A DNA stretch of 64,000 nt from Pseudodesulfovibrio portus. Lineage in GTDB: Bacteria > Desulfobacterota > Desulfovibrionia > Desulfovibrionales > Desulfovibrionaceae. Location of the stretch: NCBI RefSeq assembly GCF_026000375.1, contig NZ_AP026708.1, forward strand, positions 64,501 through 128,500, written 5' to 3'. The notes beneath the pieces were generated by a model. The model worked only from the letters and a program-made list of their open reading frames with translations. It did not search any database and was not told where the DNA came from. Below are positions 17,986 to 26,893 of this stretch, in pieces (within the stretch, counting starts at the first letter, position 1; each line of letters opens with the position of its first letter). Made by a program: the position numbers and the translations under genes.

Positions 17986-19374
17986 TTATCGGGTATGGCC
18001 GTTTCGGCTTTTGACCATAGCGAAACGTTGCCAGTTTTTGAAGGTGAAGACATAGAACAGAACCGAGGACTGGACGATCTGGGAGGCGAACATGGCGATC
18101 CAGATACCCTCGGCGTTCTGCAGGAACAGATGCCCGAGGCCGTATGCCAGCGGCAGCCGGATGCCCCAGGTGGCCGCACCCATTATGACCATGTTGAGCA
18201 GGGTCGCCCCGGCTCCGTTGAATACCCCGGCCAGGATCATGGAGGTCAGGGTGAATGGGATGGCCAGCATATTCCACTTCAGATAGTTCACGGCCTGTGC
18301 GGCCACGGCCGCGTCGCGCGTGAGCAGGTCCACCCACGGCCCGATGAACTGCCAGACCGCGATGGCAAAAATCGAAATGGAAATCAGCCCGATGCGCAGG
18401 ATGCGGAAGCCGAATTTCCTGGCTTCTTCGGGTTGGCGCGCACCGAGATAATGGCCGATGAGGATGGATGCGGTCATGTTGAAGGCAAAGGCGGGAAGGA
18501 AGAGCAGGGCTTCGATGCGCAGGCCGATGGCCATGCCTGCCAGGGCGTTCACCGGGTTCCAGGGCAGGCTGGCGGTGATGGCGTACAGGAAGAGATACCC
18601 GGACTGCCAGACGATCTGCATCAGGCCGGACGGCCAGGCAACCTTGATCAGGTAGGGCAGCGCCCGTTTCACCCATCTCCAGGGCGCGAAACTGTCGCGA
18701 CGGAGCACGCCCTGCCGGGAGAGGACGAAAAGGTTGAGCATGGCGCCGGCGGATACGGAGCCGAAGGTGGCCCAGGCCAGCCCCTTGAAGCCGATGTTCG
18801 GCATGCCCCACCAGCCCAGGCCCAGGCCCAGGTCGAGCACGGTGTTCAGCGCGGTGACCAGGATCATGGAATAGAGCGGGTACATGACCTGCTTGCGCGC
18901 CCGGAAGATGGCGTTGGTGATGAGCAGTATGTAGTAGGGCAGCAGCAGGACCAGGTAGACTTCAAGGAAATATTCGGTAACGGGCCGCATCTTCTCCGGC
19001 ACCTGGAGGGCCGCCAGCAGGAGCTGCTTGAGCGGCAGCCCGGCAACGGTGAATGCGCCGCCCAGCAGGACGGCCAGGATCAGACAGAGCCCGACATAGC
19101 GCTTGACGCGCATGAACAGCCCCGCGCCGAGGGACTGGCTGATGGCGGCCACTGCGCCGTTGGCCACGGCCATGGCCACGACCAGCAGGAAGAACAGTGA
19201 TTGGGAGATGATGCCCAGGGACGCCTGGACCTCGCGGTCGATGTACCCGGCCACCCAGACGTCGGCCATGCCGATGAGAAAATGGAACAGCATCATCAGG
19301 AGCTGGGGCCAGGCCAGGGTCCAGATGGTGCGGTACGGCGCGCGCGACATGTCGGCTGTGAGGTCTCTGGGCAT
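17986..19374 (-). CDS. MATE family efflux transporter
   Basis: A 462-residue integral membrane protein with about twelve hydrophobic helices in two pseudo-repeats, as in MATE cation-coupled exporters (NorM/DinF type). Typical landmarks: 'IWTLAWPQLLMMLFHFLIGMAD' in TM1, VANGAVAAISQSLGAG at the end of the first repeat unit and 'FNMTASILIGHYLGARQPEEAR' at the matching place in the second half. Substrate unknown. A good sigma-70-like promoter lies upstream on the same strand. Confidence 0.92.
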   Translation of the reverse strand: MPRDLTADMSRAPYRTIWTLAWPQLLMMLFHFLIGMADVWVAGYIDREVQASLGIISQSLFFLLVVAMAVANGAVAAISQSLGAGLFMRVKRYVGLCLILAVLLGGAFTVAGLPLKQLLLAALQVPEKMRPVTEYFLEVYLVLLLPYYILLITNAIFRARKQVMYPLYSMILVTALNTVLDLGLGLGWWGMPNIGFKGLAWATFGSVSAGAMLNLFVLSRQGVLRRDSFAPWRWVKRALPYLIKVAWPSGLMQIVWQSGYLFLYAITASLPWNPVNALAGMAIGLRIEALLFLPAFAFNMTASILIGHYLGARQPEEARKFGFRILRIGLISISIFAIAVWQFIGPWVDLLTRDAAVAAQAVNYLKWNMLAIPFTLTSMILAGVFNGAGATLLNMVIMGAATWGIRLPLAYGLGHLFLQNAEGIWIAMFASQIVQSSVLFYVFTFKNWQRFAMVKSRNGHTR

Positions 19375-19423
19375 CGGTTGAACGGGAGGTTTCAGGCAAG
19401 CCGGGATTGGCGGGCCGGAAAAG

Positions 19424-19451
19424 AGTATAGGACTTTATCCAGCAATGCCAA
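19424..19451 (-). promoter_or_regulatory. Sigma-70-type promoter for the MATE gene
   Basis: On the minus strand TTGGCA (19451-19446), 16 bases, then TATACT (19429-19424), about 50 bases before the MATE start codon. It lies in the gap after cbiO, so the exporter can be expressed separately from the metal transporter. Confidence 0.55.
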
Positions 19452-19501
19452 GAGGGGCACGGATATTTCTTTGGTGTGCAGGAGTGTTGCGCAGGCAGAG
19501 G

Positions 19502-20218
19502 TCAGTGCTGGTGCGGTACGTCGCCTTCCTCGTGCACGTGGATATGGGTATGCGGCTTGAGTTCGCCCGGGCGGATTTTTCCGTCGCGCATGGCGATCAG
19601 CCTGTCTGCCGTTTCGGACAGAAAATCCATGTCGTGGGAGACCACGAGCCGGGCCATGTCCAGGTTGGCGAGGATACCGGCCAGCCGGTCCTTGGCCTCG
19701 GGCGAGAGCCCCGTGGTGGGCTCGTCGAGCACCAGCACCTCGGGCTGCATGGCCAGGACGGTGGCCAGGGCCACCAGCTTCTTTTCGCCGCCGGACAACC
19801 GGTGGGGTACGCGGTCACCGAAACCGGCCAGGCCTACGGTCTCCAGGGCCTCTGCGGCTCGTGCGGCGGCCTCTTCCTTGGTCAGCCCCTGGTTCAGAGG
19901 ACCGAAGGCCACGTCGTCCAGCACGGTGGGGCAGAAGAGTTGGTCGTCGGAATTCTGGAACAGGAAGCCGATGCGCAGACGGGCCTGGTCGAATTCCTTG
20001 GCGTTGGTCATGGGGGTGCCGAAGAGCTTCACCTCTCCGCTGTCAGGGGCGATCAGTCCCATGAGGATGTGGAGCATGGTGGATTTGCCTGCGCCGTTGG
20101 GGCCGAACAGGCCGAGCTTTTCCCCCTCGTGCAGGTGGAAGGACAGACCGTCCAGGGTCGTGTCGCGGTCCGGGAAGGCGTAGCTGATGTCGATGAGTTC
20201 GATGACGGCGTGGCTCAT
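19502..20218 (-). CDS. cbiO: Energy-coupling factor ATPase, cobalt/nickel type (CbiO)
   Basis: A 238-residue ABC ATPase that drives ECF-type metal uptake. Walker A GPNGAGKST, Q-loop in 'FLFQNSDDQLF' (typical of CbiO/EcfA), signature LSGGEKK, Walker B VLVLDEPTTG and the switch His in VSHDMDFL. The C terminus ends in a His-rich tail (HTHIHVHEEGD...HQH), which favours a transition metal such as Co or Ni. The ATG overlaps the cbiQ stop codon (ATGA). No CbiM/NikM substrate component is in the window. Confidence 0.88.
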   Translation of the reverse strand: MSHAVIELIDISYAFPDRDTTLDGLSFHLHEGEKLGLFGPNGAGKSTMLHILMGLIAPDSGEVKLFGTPMTNAKEFDQARLRIGFLFQNSDDQLFCPTVLDDVAFGPLNQGLTKEEAAARAAEALETVGLAGFGDRVPHRLSGGEKKLVALATVLAMQPEVLVLDEPTTGLSPEAKDRLAGILANLDMARLVVSHDMDFLSETADRLIAMRDGKIRPGELKPHTHIHVHEEGDVPHQH

Positions 20219-20985
20219 AGCGCCCCCTTGCTGGTGAATTCGAGGTAGATGATGAACGCCGTGAAGAGCAGGCATGCGGCGAGGAATCCGTAATCCCGGG
20301 TCCGGGTCTCGAACCGGGCCAGGGAATAGAAGCGGCCCCGGAAGCCCCGGCAGCGCATGGCGTCGCGTACCCGTTCTGCCCGATCCCAGCTGCGGACCAG
20401 GAGCATTCCCACCAGCCAGGCGTAGGTTTGATAGGTGTGCCTGTTGGTCCGCGGCTTGAAGCCGCGTGCCCGCATCGCCTGGCGCATTGTCATGTATTCC
20501 TTGTGAATGACGAAGATGTAGCGGTAGGTGAAAAGCAGGATGTGACAGAGCTTGTCCGGGGCCTTGAGCCGTTGCATGGCAGGGCCGAGGTCCTGCACCG
20601 GGATAGAGCCGAGCAGGGCCATGAGCGCCAGGACGATCGCATTGGACTTCACCGTGATCAGCAGGGCCAGGTCGATGCCCTCCCTGGAGGCGTGAAGCGG
20701 CCCCAGGGACCAGAGCACGTCGCCCGGTTGGGAAAATGGCAGGAAGACCCACAGAAAGGCGATGAACACGTTGACCACGGCCAGCCGTTGCATGACCCGG
20801 ATGAGATCAAGGCGGGCCATCTTCACCAGCAGAAGGCCGAAGGCAAATGCAAGCCACGCGGGCTGGGATGCGGTCAGCAGGGCGACCGGAACGGTGACCG
20901 CGACCCCGCTGGCGAGGCGGATGCGCGGATCAATGCGGTGTATGGAGGAATCGCCCGAGGCGAAGAGTGCGTCGTTGAAAGCCAA
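20215..20985 (-). CDS. cbiQ: Energy-coupling factor transmembrane (T) component CbiQ
   Basis: About 256 residues with five to six hydrophobic helices and the T-component signature: 'AMRARGFKPR' and, near the end, 'AMRCRGFRGRFYSL', the two Ala-Arg-Gly coupling helices that contact the ATPase. SGDSSIHRIDPRIRL near the N terminus is typical for CbiQ. No ATG exists near the start. I chose TTG at 20985 because GGGAG lies six bases upstream; in-frame GTGs at 21003 and 21012 have no ribosome site. The ribosome site lies in the arm of a strong hairpin. cbiO overlaps its stop. Confidence 0.85.
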   Translation of the reverse strand: MAFNDALFASGDSSIHRIDPRIRLASGVAVTVPVALLTASQPAWLAFAFGLLLVKMARLDLIRVMQRLAVVNVFIAFLWVFLPFSQPGDVLWSLGPLHASREGIDLALLITVKSNAIVLALMALLGSIPVQDLGPAMQRLKAPDKLCHILLFTYRYIFVIHKEYMTMRQAMRARGFKPRTNRHTYQTYAWLVGMLLVRSWDRAERVRDAMRCRGFRGRFYSLARFETRTRDYGFLAACLLFTAFIIYLEFTSKGAL

Positions 20986-21037
20986 AAAATACTCCCTTTC
21001 CACTGAAATCACGCGATTTAAGTCAGGAAAGGGAGTA
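20984..21037 (-). terminator. Terminator-like hairpin overlapping the cbiQ start (possible attenuator)
   Basis: Perfect 12-base arms (20990-21001 and 21026-21037) enclose 24 bases, and on the minus strand the stem is followed directly by T6. The 3' arm includes GGGAG, the only plausible ribosome site for cbiQ. It can act as a terminator for the HD gene, as an attenuator, or as a cover over the ribosome site. Confidence 0.7.
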
Positions 21038-21066
21038 ATACAAATGCGCTATTCGTGCAACCGGAA

Positions 21067-21627
21067 CTATTGGTCGGCAAGCCCCACTTCCGGGGCGATG
21101 GGCACGATGGAGCCGATGGCGATTTGCAGGAATTCGCCCAGCTCCAGGCCGATCTTGTCGCATTCGCGGATACAGTCGCGGTTGACCGAAGCGGCGAACG
21201 CCTTGTCCTTCATTTTCTTTTTCAGGCTCTTGACCTTCATGCCGTCGATCTTGGTGGGCCGGACAAGGGCTCCGGCGTGGACCAATCCGGTAACGGTTTC
21301 GCCGCAGCGCAGGGCGAAGTCGAATTCGGTTTCCGCAGATTCGGCTCCGTTCATCTCGAAGGCGTGGCGGCGAATTGCGGCCAGGGCCTCGTCGGGGAGC
21401 TTGCCTTTGAGCATTTCTGCGGTGTCCAGGCCGTGGCGGCTTTCATTTTCCATGGTGGAATAGTCCAGGTCGTGCAGCAGGCCGGTGACGCCCCACAACT
21501 CTACGTCGCGACCGAGCTTGGCGGCCAGGCCGCGCATGACGGCCTCGGATTCCAGGCTGTGGTTGATCAGGTTGGGTTCCTTGATGTGTTCCTTGAGCAG
21601 GGTAAGTGCTTCATCGCGGCTAATCAT
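21067..21627 (-). CDS. HD domain protein
   Basis: A 186-residue HD-superfamily phosphohydrolase. The metal-binding pattern is H in INHSLESEA, HD in GLLHDLDYS and later H residues in AAIRRHAFEMNG. Such short HD proteins are usually annotated as phosphohydrolases of unknown substrate. The ATG at 21627 has AAGGA seven bases upstream; a longer in-frame start at 21663 lacks one. It lies between oppF and the cbiQO pair on the same strand. Confidence 0.8.
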   Translation of the reverse strand: MISRDEALTLLKEHIKEPNLINHSLESEAVMRGLAAKLGRDVELWGVTGLLHDLDYSTMENESRHGLDTAEMLKGKLPDEALAAIRRHAFEMNGAESAETEFDFALRCGETVTGLVHAGALVRPTKIDGMKVKSLKKKMKDKAFAASVNRDCIRECDKIGLELGEFLQIAIGSIVPIAPEVGLADQ

Positions 21628-21726
21628 GACGTATCCTTCGAGTTTGATTGAATGTATTGGCAATCATGCCCGAACAGGCATGGGCGGTCCAGTGACAGAT
21701 ACCCGGAAATTTCAGCGGTACAGGGG

Positions 21727-22689
21727 TCACTCCGAACCGTACAGCCAGCATGCGGTTTTGACGCCTGTGTCGAGCGGCATGAGGTTCGGGCGGCCCCGGC
21801 GGCACTTGTCGAACGCCTCGGGGCAGCGGGGGTGGAACGGGCAGCCTGACGGCGGGTTCATGGGCGAGGGCAGGTCGCCTGTCAACGCGATGCGTTCCGC
21901 CTGTCGGGTCGGGTCGGGCAACAGGACCGCCGAGAGCAGGGCCTTGGTGTAAGGGTGCTTGGGGTCGGCGAACAGGGTCTCGCTCGGTCCGATCTCCATG
22001 ATCCGGCCCAGGTACATGACGGCCACGGTGTCCGAGATGTGGCTGACCACGGACAGGTCGTGGGAGATGAACACGTATGTCAGGTCGAACCGGGTCTGCA
22101 GATCCTTGAGCAAGCCGATGACTTGGGCCTGTACGGATACGTCCAGGGCGGACAGCGGCTCGTCGCAGACGACCAGGTCCGGGTCCAGGGCCAGTGTCCG
22201 GGCCACGGCCACACGCTGCCGCTGGCCTCCGGAAAATTCGTGGGGGTAGCGCTGCCCGTGCTCCTGGCGCAGGCCAACCAGGCGCAGGAGCTCGATGACC
22301 TTTTCCTTGCGTTCCTCTTTGGTGCCGATGTGGTGGATGTCCAGGCTCTCGCGGATGATGGAGCCGATCTTCTGGCGCGGGTTGAGGGAGGAGTATGGGT
22401 CCTGAAAGACCATCTGCATGTTGCGGCGGAGCTTTTTTTCATCCCATGAGGACAGGGAGCGGCCCTTGAACACCACTTCGCCGGAGGTCACGCTTTCCAG
22501 GCCCATTATGCACTTGGCGAGCGTGGATTTGCCGCATCCTGACTCGCCGACCAGCCCCAGGGTTTCGCCTTTGTTCACGGTCAGGCTGACACCGTCCACG
22601 GCGCGGACGGTTCCGGCCTGGAGGCCGAGCATGCCGCTTCGCACCTTGAAGTGCTTGGTGACGTTGATCAGTTCGAGCAAAGGGGGCAT
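21727..22689 (-). CDS. oppF: Oligopeptide/dipeptide ABC transporter ATPase, OppF/DppF type
   Basis: A 320-residue ABC ATPase. Walker A GESGCGKST, Q-loop 'MVFQDPYSSLNPRQ' (diagnostic of the OppF/DppF branch), signature FSGGQRQR, Walker B VVCDEPLSALD, and the C-terminal oligopeptide extension with CPFHPRCPEAFDKC, a four-Cys Fe-S or metal motif known from this subfamily. Follows oppD after four bases. No permease or binding-protein genes are linked in this window. Confidence 0.92.
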   Translation of the reverse strand: MPPLLELINVTKHFKVRSGMLGLQAGTVRAVDGVSLTVNKGETLGLVGESGCGKSTLAKCIMGLESVTSGEVVFKGRSLSSWDEKKLRRNMQMVFQDPYSSLNPRQKIGSIIRESLDIHHIGTKEERKEKVIELLRLVGLRQEHGQRYPHEFSGGQRQRVAVARTLALDPDLVVCDEPLSALDVSVQAQVIGLLKDLQTRFDLTYVFISHDLSVVSHISDTVAVMYLGRIMEIGPSETLFADPKHPYTKALLSAVLLPDPTRQAERIALTGDLPSPMNPPSGCPFHPRCPEAFDKCRRGRPNLMPLDTGVKTACWLYGSE

Positions 22690-22693
22690 GGGC

Positions 22694-23665
22694 TTAGTCC
22701 TCGTAGAGCCAACAGCGGACCTGGCGGCCCGGTTTCGGCTCAAAGAGCGGGGGCAGCATGAGGGCGCATTTCTGAAATGATTTAGGGCAACGAGGGTGGA
22801 ACCGGCACCCCTCGGGCAGGTCGAAAATGGACGGCACGATGCCGGGAATGGGGTTGAGGCGCGTCTTTTTGCCCAGCACTGGCACCGAGGCGAGCAGTCC
22901 CTGCGTGTACGGGTGCAGCGGTTCGGCGTACAGGCCGGCGGCGTCGGAGAACTCCACTATCTTGCCGGAATACATGACCGCCACCTTCTGCGCCATGCGC
23001 GCCACCACGCCGAGGTCATGGGTGATGAGCATGAGTGAGCCGTCCATGCGCTCCTTGAGTTCGTTCATCAGGTCGATGATCTGCGCCTGGATGGTCACAT
23101 CCAGGGCCGTGGTCGGTTCGTCCGCGATGAGCAGGTCCGGGTTGCAGGCCAGGGCCATGGCTATCATGACCCGCTGGCGCATGCCGCCGGACAGCTCGTG
23201 CGGGTAGGACTTGACGATCTTGGCCGGATTGGGGATGCCCACCAGGTCGAGCGCCTCCACCGCTTTTTCCAGGGCCTGGGCCTTGCTGAATCCCTGGTGG
23301 AGCCTGAGCGGTTCCGCGATCTGGTCGTCCACCCGGAACACCGGGTTGAGCGCGGTCATGGGCTCCTGAAAGATCATGGAAATGTGATTGCCGCGAATTT
23401 CCATCAGCTCGCTGTCCGACAGGTCCAGGAGGTCTTGTCCCTTGAATGATATGGAACCTTCGGTGACGCGGCCCGGCGGATCGGGTACAAGACCGAGTAT
23501 GGAAAGGGCGAGCACGGTCTTGCCGCAGCCGGATTCGCCCACCACGGCAAGGGTTTCTCCTTGCATTACGGAAAGGCTGACGGTATCCACCGCCTTGGCA
23601 ATGCCCTGGTGGGAAGCAAAGCAGGTGGTCAGCTTGTGTATGTCGAGCAGAGGGCGTTGTGTCAT
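22694..23665 (-). CDS. oppD: Oligopeptide/dipeptide ABC transporter ATPase, OppD/DppD type
   Basis: A 323-residue ABC ATPase: Walker [10 protein letters not shown]-loop [13 protein letters not shown] (OppD/DppD branch), signature LSGGMRQR, Walker [13 protein letters not shown] and C-terminal [14 protein letters not shown] motif. The start ATG at 23665 is followed by the usual '[11 protein letters not shown]' strand. It is the first gene of a two-gene unit and is divergent from trmFO, with 69 bases between them. In most genomes OppBC permease genes would precede it; here they do not. Confidence 0.92.
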   Translation of the reverse strand: MTQRPLLDIHKLTTCFASHQGIAKAVDTVSLSVMQGETLAVVGESGCGKTVLALSILGLVPDPPGRVTEGSISFKGQDLLDLSDSELMEIRGNHISMIFQEPMTALNPVFRVDDQIAEPLRLHQGFSKAQALEKAVEALDLVGIPNPAKIVKSYPHELSGGMRQRVMIAMALACNPDLLIADEPTTALDVTIQAQIIDLMNELKERMDGSLMLITHDLGVVARMAQKVAVMYSGKIVEFSDAAGLYAEPLHPYTQGLLASVPVLGKKTRLNPIPGIVPSIFDLPEGCRFHPRCPKSFQKCALMLPPLFEPKPGRQVRCWLYED

Positions 23666-23734
23666 GTATGATCCACAGGTTTGTCCGTATATACGGTATA
23701 TCACGGCGAACGTAAACGATACCAAGGATATGAA

Positions 23735-25063
23735 ATGGCGGAAGTAGCGATAATCGGCGGCGGATTGGCCGGATGCGACGCGGCCTGGCAACTGGCGCAG
23801 GCCGGGATTTCGGTCACGCTGTACGAGATGAAGCCGGAAAAGCGTTCCGAGGCCCACACCGAAGACGGCCTGGCCGAGCTGGTCTGCTCCAATTCCTTCC
23901 GCGCCACAGGGCCTGCGGCGGCCATCGGGCTGCTCAAGGAGGAGATGGAGGCGCTGGGCAGCCTGGTCATGGAGGCGGCTTTCGCCACGCAGGTGCCTGC
24001 CGGCGGAGCGCTTGCCGTAGATAGGGCGCTGTTCTCCGAGTACATCACCGGCAAAATCGAGTCCCACGAGAACATCACCGTGGTCCGCAAGGAGATCACT
24101 TCCCTTGATGCCGAGGAACTGTCGGGCAGGGACGCGGTGATCATAGCCGCCGGTCCCCTGGCTGGCGTGGACCTGACCGAAAGCCTGATGCAGACGGTGG
24201 GTGACGCGAGGTTGTATTTCTACGACGCCATCGCGCCCATTATCAGCGCCGATTCCGTTGATTACTCCAAGGCATTCTGGGGATCGCGCTGGAAGCCCGA
24301 GGATGACGACTATCTCAATTGTCCCATGGATGAGGACGAATACAAGGCGTTTGTCCAGGCCTTGCTCGACGGGGAGAAGGTCAAGCCCCGCGAGTTCGAG
24401 AAGGAAAAGCATTTCGAGGCCTGTCTGCCCGTTGAGGCAATGGCCGAGCGGGGTGAGATGACCCTGGCCTTCGGCCCTCTCAAGCCGGTCGGCTTCACGG
24501 ACCCGAACACCGGGGAACGGCCGTTCGCCATTGTCCAGCTTCGGCTGGAAAACAAGGACCGGACCGCCTTCAACCTGGTGGGATTCCAGACCAAGCTCAA
24601 GTACCCGGAACAGAAACGCATCTTCCGCATGATCCCCGGTCTGGAGAACGCCGAATTCCTGCGGTTGGGCTCCATCCACCGCAACACCTACGTCAACGCG
24701 CCCCAGGCGTTGGACGAGACCCTGCAACTCAGGAAACGCCCCGGTTTCTATCTGGCGGGCCAGATCACCGGCGTGGAAGGGTATCTTGAATCTGCGGCCT
24801 GCGGGCTGTGGCTCGGCCTGTCTTTGGCGCATCGGCTGAACGGGCGGGAGGTGGCCGTGCCGCCGCGTGAAACCGCGCTGGGTGCGCTGCTCGGCCATCT
24901 GCGCACCGAACCGGACAAGGAGTTCCAGCCTTCCAACGTCAATTTCGGCCTCATGCCCGGCCTGGAAAAGAAGATGAAGAAGAAGCTCCGCAAGGAGGCC
25001 TACGGCATACGTGCCCAGGAGGTCTTTGCCGCCTGGATCGGGGAGGCCGGTCTCAAGGGCTGA
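23735..25063 (+). CDS. trmFO: Methylenetetrahydrofolate-tRNA-(uracil-5-)-methyltransferase TrmFO
   Basis: A 442-residue folate- and FAD-dependent enzyme that makes m5U54 in the T-loop of tRNAs. The FAD site GGGLAGCDAA is at residues 8-17, followed by YEMKPEKRS, 'ELVCSNSFRA' with a conserved Cys, and 'GRDAVIIAAGPL'. The C-terminal 'AGQITGVEGYLESAACGL' is typical for the GidA-like clan, and PSNVNFGLMP is TrmFO-specific. AAGGA precedes the ATG at 23735; an earlier in-frame start at 23681 has no support. Confidence 0.95.
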   Translation: MAEVAIIGGGLAGCDAAWQLAQAGISVTLYEMKPEKRSEAHTEDGLAELVCSNSFRATGPAAAIGLLKEEMEALGSLVMEAAFATQVPAGGALAVDRALFSEYITGKIESHENITVVRKEITSLDAEELSGRDAVIIAAGPLAGVDLTESLMQTVGDARLYFYDAIAPIISADSVDYSKAFWGSRWKPEDDDYLNCPMDEDEYKAFVQALLDGEKVKPREFEKEKHFEACLPVEAMAERGEMTLAFGPLKPVGFTDPNTGERPFAIVQLRLENKDRTAFNLVGFQTKLKYPEQKRIFRMIPGLENAEFLRLGSIHRNTYVNAPQALDETLQLRKRPGFYLAGQITGVEGYLESAACGLWLGLSLAHRLNGREVAVPPRETALGALLGHLRTEPDKEFQPSNVNFGLMPGLEKKMKKKLRKEAYGIRAQEVFAAWIGEAGLKG

Positions 25064-25182
25064 CCCGTCCATTCCCCCGACTGATGGCAATTATAACCAA
25101 TTGCATTGGCTAACCCTCTTGCCAACGGGCCGTGGATGCCTCACTCTGTAACGGTCCGATACGAATTCTTAGGAGGCTGACC

Positions 25183-26487
25183 ATGTCCGATAAGCGCTAT
25201 GGTCCCCATACATTGGCCCTGCACGCCGGGCACACTCCCGACCCCACGGGGTCCCGCGCCGTGCCCATTCATCTGACCACGGCCTATCTTTTCAACGACA
25301 CCGAGCACGCGGCCAATCTGTTCGCCCTGAAGGAGCCGGGGTACATCTACACCCGGCTCAACAACCCGACCACGGACGTGCTGGAAAAACGGCTGGCCGC
25401 CCTGCACGGCGGTGCCGGAGCCGTGGCCACGGCCTCGGGCATGGCCGCCATCTTCTACGCGGTGACCGCCGTCACCTCTGCCGGGCAGAACATTGTCACC
25501 GGTTCCAATCTCTATGGCGGCACGCAGACCCTGTTCGAATACACCCTGAAACGATTCGGCATCGAGGCCCGGTTCGTGGACTCGAGCGATCCGGCCAATT
25601 TTGAGGCCGCCATCGACGAGAATACCCGGTTGATTTACTCCGAGGCCATCGGCAACCCGCGTTGCAACGTTGACGACCTGCTGGGCATCGCCGGTGTGGC
25701 CCGCAGCCACGGCCTGCCGTTCATGCTCGATTGCACCGTGGCTCCGCCGCCCATTTTCAATGCCTTCGAATTCGGCTGCGATATAGCCCTGTATTCCTTG
25801 ACCAAGATCATCGGCGGTCACGGTGTCGCAATGGGCGGGGCCATCGTGGAGAAGGGCGATTTCGACTGGGGGGCATCCGGGAGATATCCCGAGTTGACCG
25901 CTCCTGACCCGACCTACAACAACGTCAACCTGTGGGAGGCGCTCGGCGGCGGGTCAGGCAAACCGTGTCCGGTTTTCACTTCCAAGGTCCGCATCGGCCT
26001 CTTGCGCGACACGGGCGCGACCATCTCCCCGCAGAACAGCTTCCAGATCATCCAGGGCATGGAGACCCTGCCCCTGCGCGCCGCCCGGCACTGCGAGAAC
26101 GCCCAGAAGGTGGCCGAGTTCCTGGAGACGCATTATGCCGTGGAATGGGTCAACTACGCCGGGCTGGCCAGCCACCCCGACAATGACCGGGCCAAGAACA
26201 CCTTCCCCCTCGGACCGGGCGCGGTCTTCGGCTTCGGCGTCAAGGGCGGCCTGGAAGCGGGGCGCAAGTTCATCAATTCCGTTGAGTTGTGTTCCCACCT
26301 GGCGAACATCCTCGACGCCAAGACCCTGGTCATCCACCCGGCCTCCACCACACACGGCCAGTCTACCCCCGAGGAGCAGCTGGCCGCAGGCGTGCCTGAG
26401 GACCTCATCCGCATTTCCGTGGGACTTGAAGACGCCGAGGACATCATCGAGGACCTGGATAGGGCATTGTCCAGGGCGCAGTCATGA
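25183..26487 (+). CDS. metY: O-acetylhomoserine aminocarboxypropyltransferase / sulfhydrylase
   Basis: A 434-residue Cys/Met-metabolism PLP enzyme (fold type I) that makes homocysteine from O-acetylhomoserine and sulfide, an easy route in a sulfide producer. The PLP Lys lies in YSLTKIIGGHG (about residue 205); YTRLNNPTTDVLEKRLA and 'ATASGMAAIFYA' bind the cofactor phosphate. The C-terminal 'HPASTTHGQ' and RISVGLED are usual. AGGAGG precedes the ATG at 25183. No SAM-responsive riboswitch core is visible in the 118 bases upstream. Confidence 0.93.
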   Translation: MSDKRYGPHTLALHAGHTPDPTGSRAVPIHLTTAYLFNDTEHAANLFALKEPGYIYTRLNNPTTDVLEKRLAALHGGAGAVATASGMAAIFYAVTAVTSAGQNIVTGSNLYGGTQTLFEYTLKRFGIEARFVDSSDPANFEAAIDENTRLIYSEAIGNPRCNVDDLLGIAGVARSHGLPFMLDCTVAPPPIFNAFEFGCDIALYSLTKIIGGHGVAMGGAIVEKGDFDWGASGRYPELTAPDPTYNNVNLWEALGGGSGKPCPVFTSKVRIGLLRDTGATISPQNSFQIIQGMETLPLRAARHCENAQKVAEFLETHYAVEWVNYAGLASHPDNDRAKNTFPLGPGAVFGFGVKGGLEAGRKFINSVELCSHLANILDAKTLVIHPASTTHGQSTPEEQLAAGVPEDLIRISVGLEDAEDIIEDLDRALSRAQS

Positions 26488-26510
26488 TTCATTGCCGTAT
26501 ACACAATGCG

Positions 26511-26545
26511 AAAGGGCCGGAGACTGATTCTCCGGCCCTTTTTCA
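26511..26545. terminator. Intrinsic terminator between metY and FTR gene
   Basis: AAAGGGCCGGAGA (26511-26523) pairs with 26529-26541, then T-rich. It serves convergent transcription of metY and the FTR gene. Confidence 0.88.
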
Positions 26546-26558
26546 TCTGTGGGATAAT

Positions 26559-26891
26559 CTAGAATAATATCTTTTCCGGCGGACGCCTCTCCGGCACCAC
26601 CTGTTTTTCAATGGTGCCGTCGTTGTATTCCTTGCTCACGTACAGGGCGCAGTAGCAGGCGCCGAACTCCTTCACGTCATCCTCGCGGTAGGTGCATGGA
26701 CAGATGATGTCCCTGTCGGCGTCGATCTCGCCGTTGGCCAACCGGCAGGGGCAGGCCATGTAGCCCAGCCGTTCCTTGTTGATGAGCAGGCTCTCAAGCA
26801 GCGGCATGGTCATGTCCATGTCGTCGTTGAAATGGTATCCTTTGGGCTCCTGGAGTTTTTTCAGGCTTTCGAAGAGCTGTTTGGCGTCCAC
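26559..26891 (-). CDS. Ferredoxin:thioredoxin reductase catalytic (beta) chain
   Basis: A 110-residue protein with the FTR-beta cysteine pattern: CPC at 47-49, CPC at 64-66 and CYC at 79-81. In characterised FTR the six cysteines bind a [4Fe-4S] cluster next to a redox disulfide that takes electrons from ferredoxin and reduces thioredoxin, and the last motif is CHC, with a functional His; here it is Tyr. No variable (alpha) chain is nearby, as in most non-photosynthetic bacteria. The glutaredoxin-like gene ends two bases upstream and is the likely partner. Confidence 0.85.
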   Translation of the reverse strand: MDAKQLFESLKKLQEPKGYHFNDDMDMTMPLLESLLINKERLGYMACPCRLANGEIDADRDIICPCTYREDDVKEFGACYCALYVSKEYNDGTIEKQVVPERRPPEKILF

Positions 26892-26893
26892 GG

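Noticed and set aside
17284..19200. 638-codon plus-strand open frame opposite the DUF2156 and MATE genes
   Set aside because: Rich in Gln/Asp/Gly/His repeats typical of GC-rich shadows and overlaps two well-supported genes.
21661..21690. Hairpin between oppF and the HD gene (CATGCC...GGCATG)
   Set aside because: Only six base pairs and no following U tract; not supported as a terminator.
25064..25182. Possible SAM riboswitch upstream of metY
   Set aside because: Short inverted repeats are present (for example CGGGCCGT...ACGGTCCG), but the core of SAM-I, SAM-II or SAH motifs is not seen.
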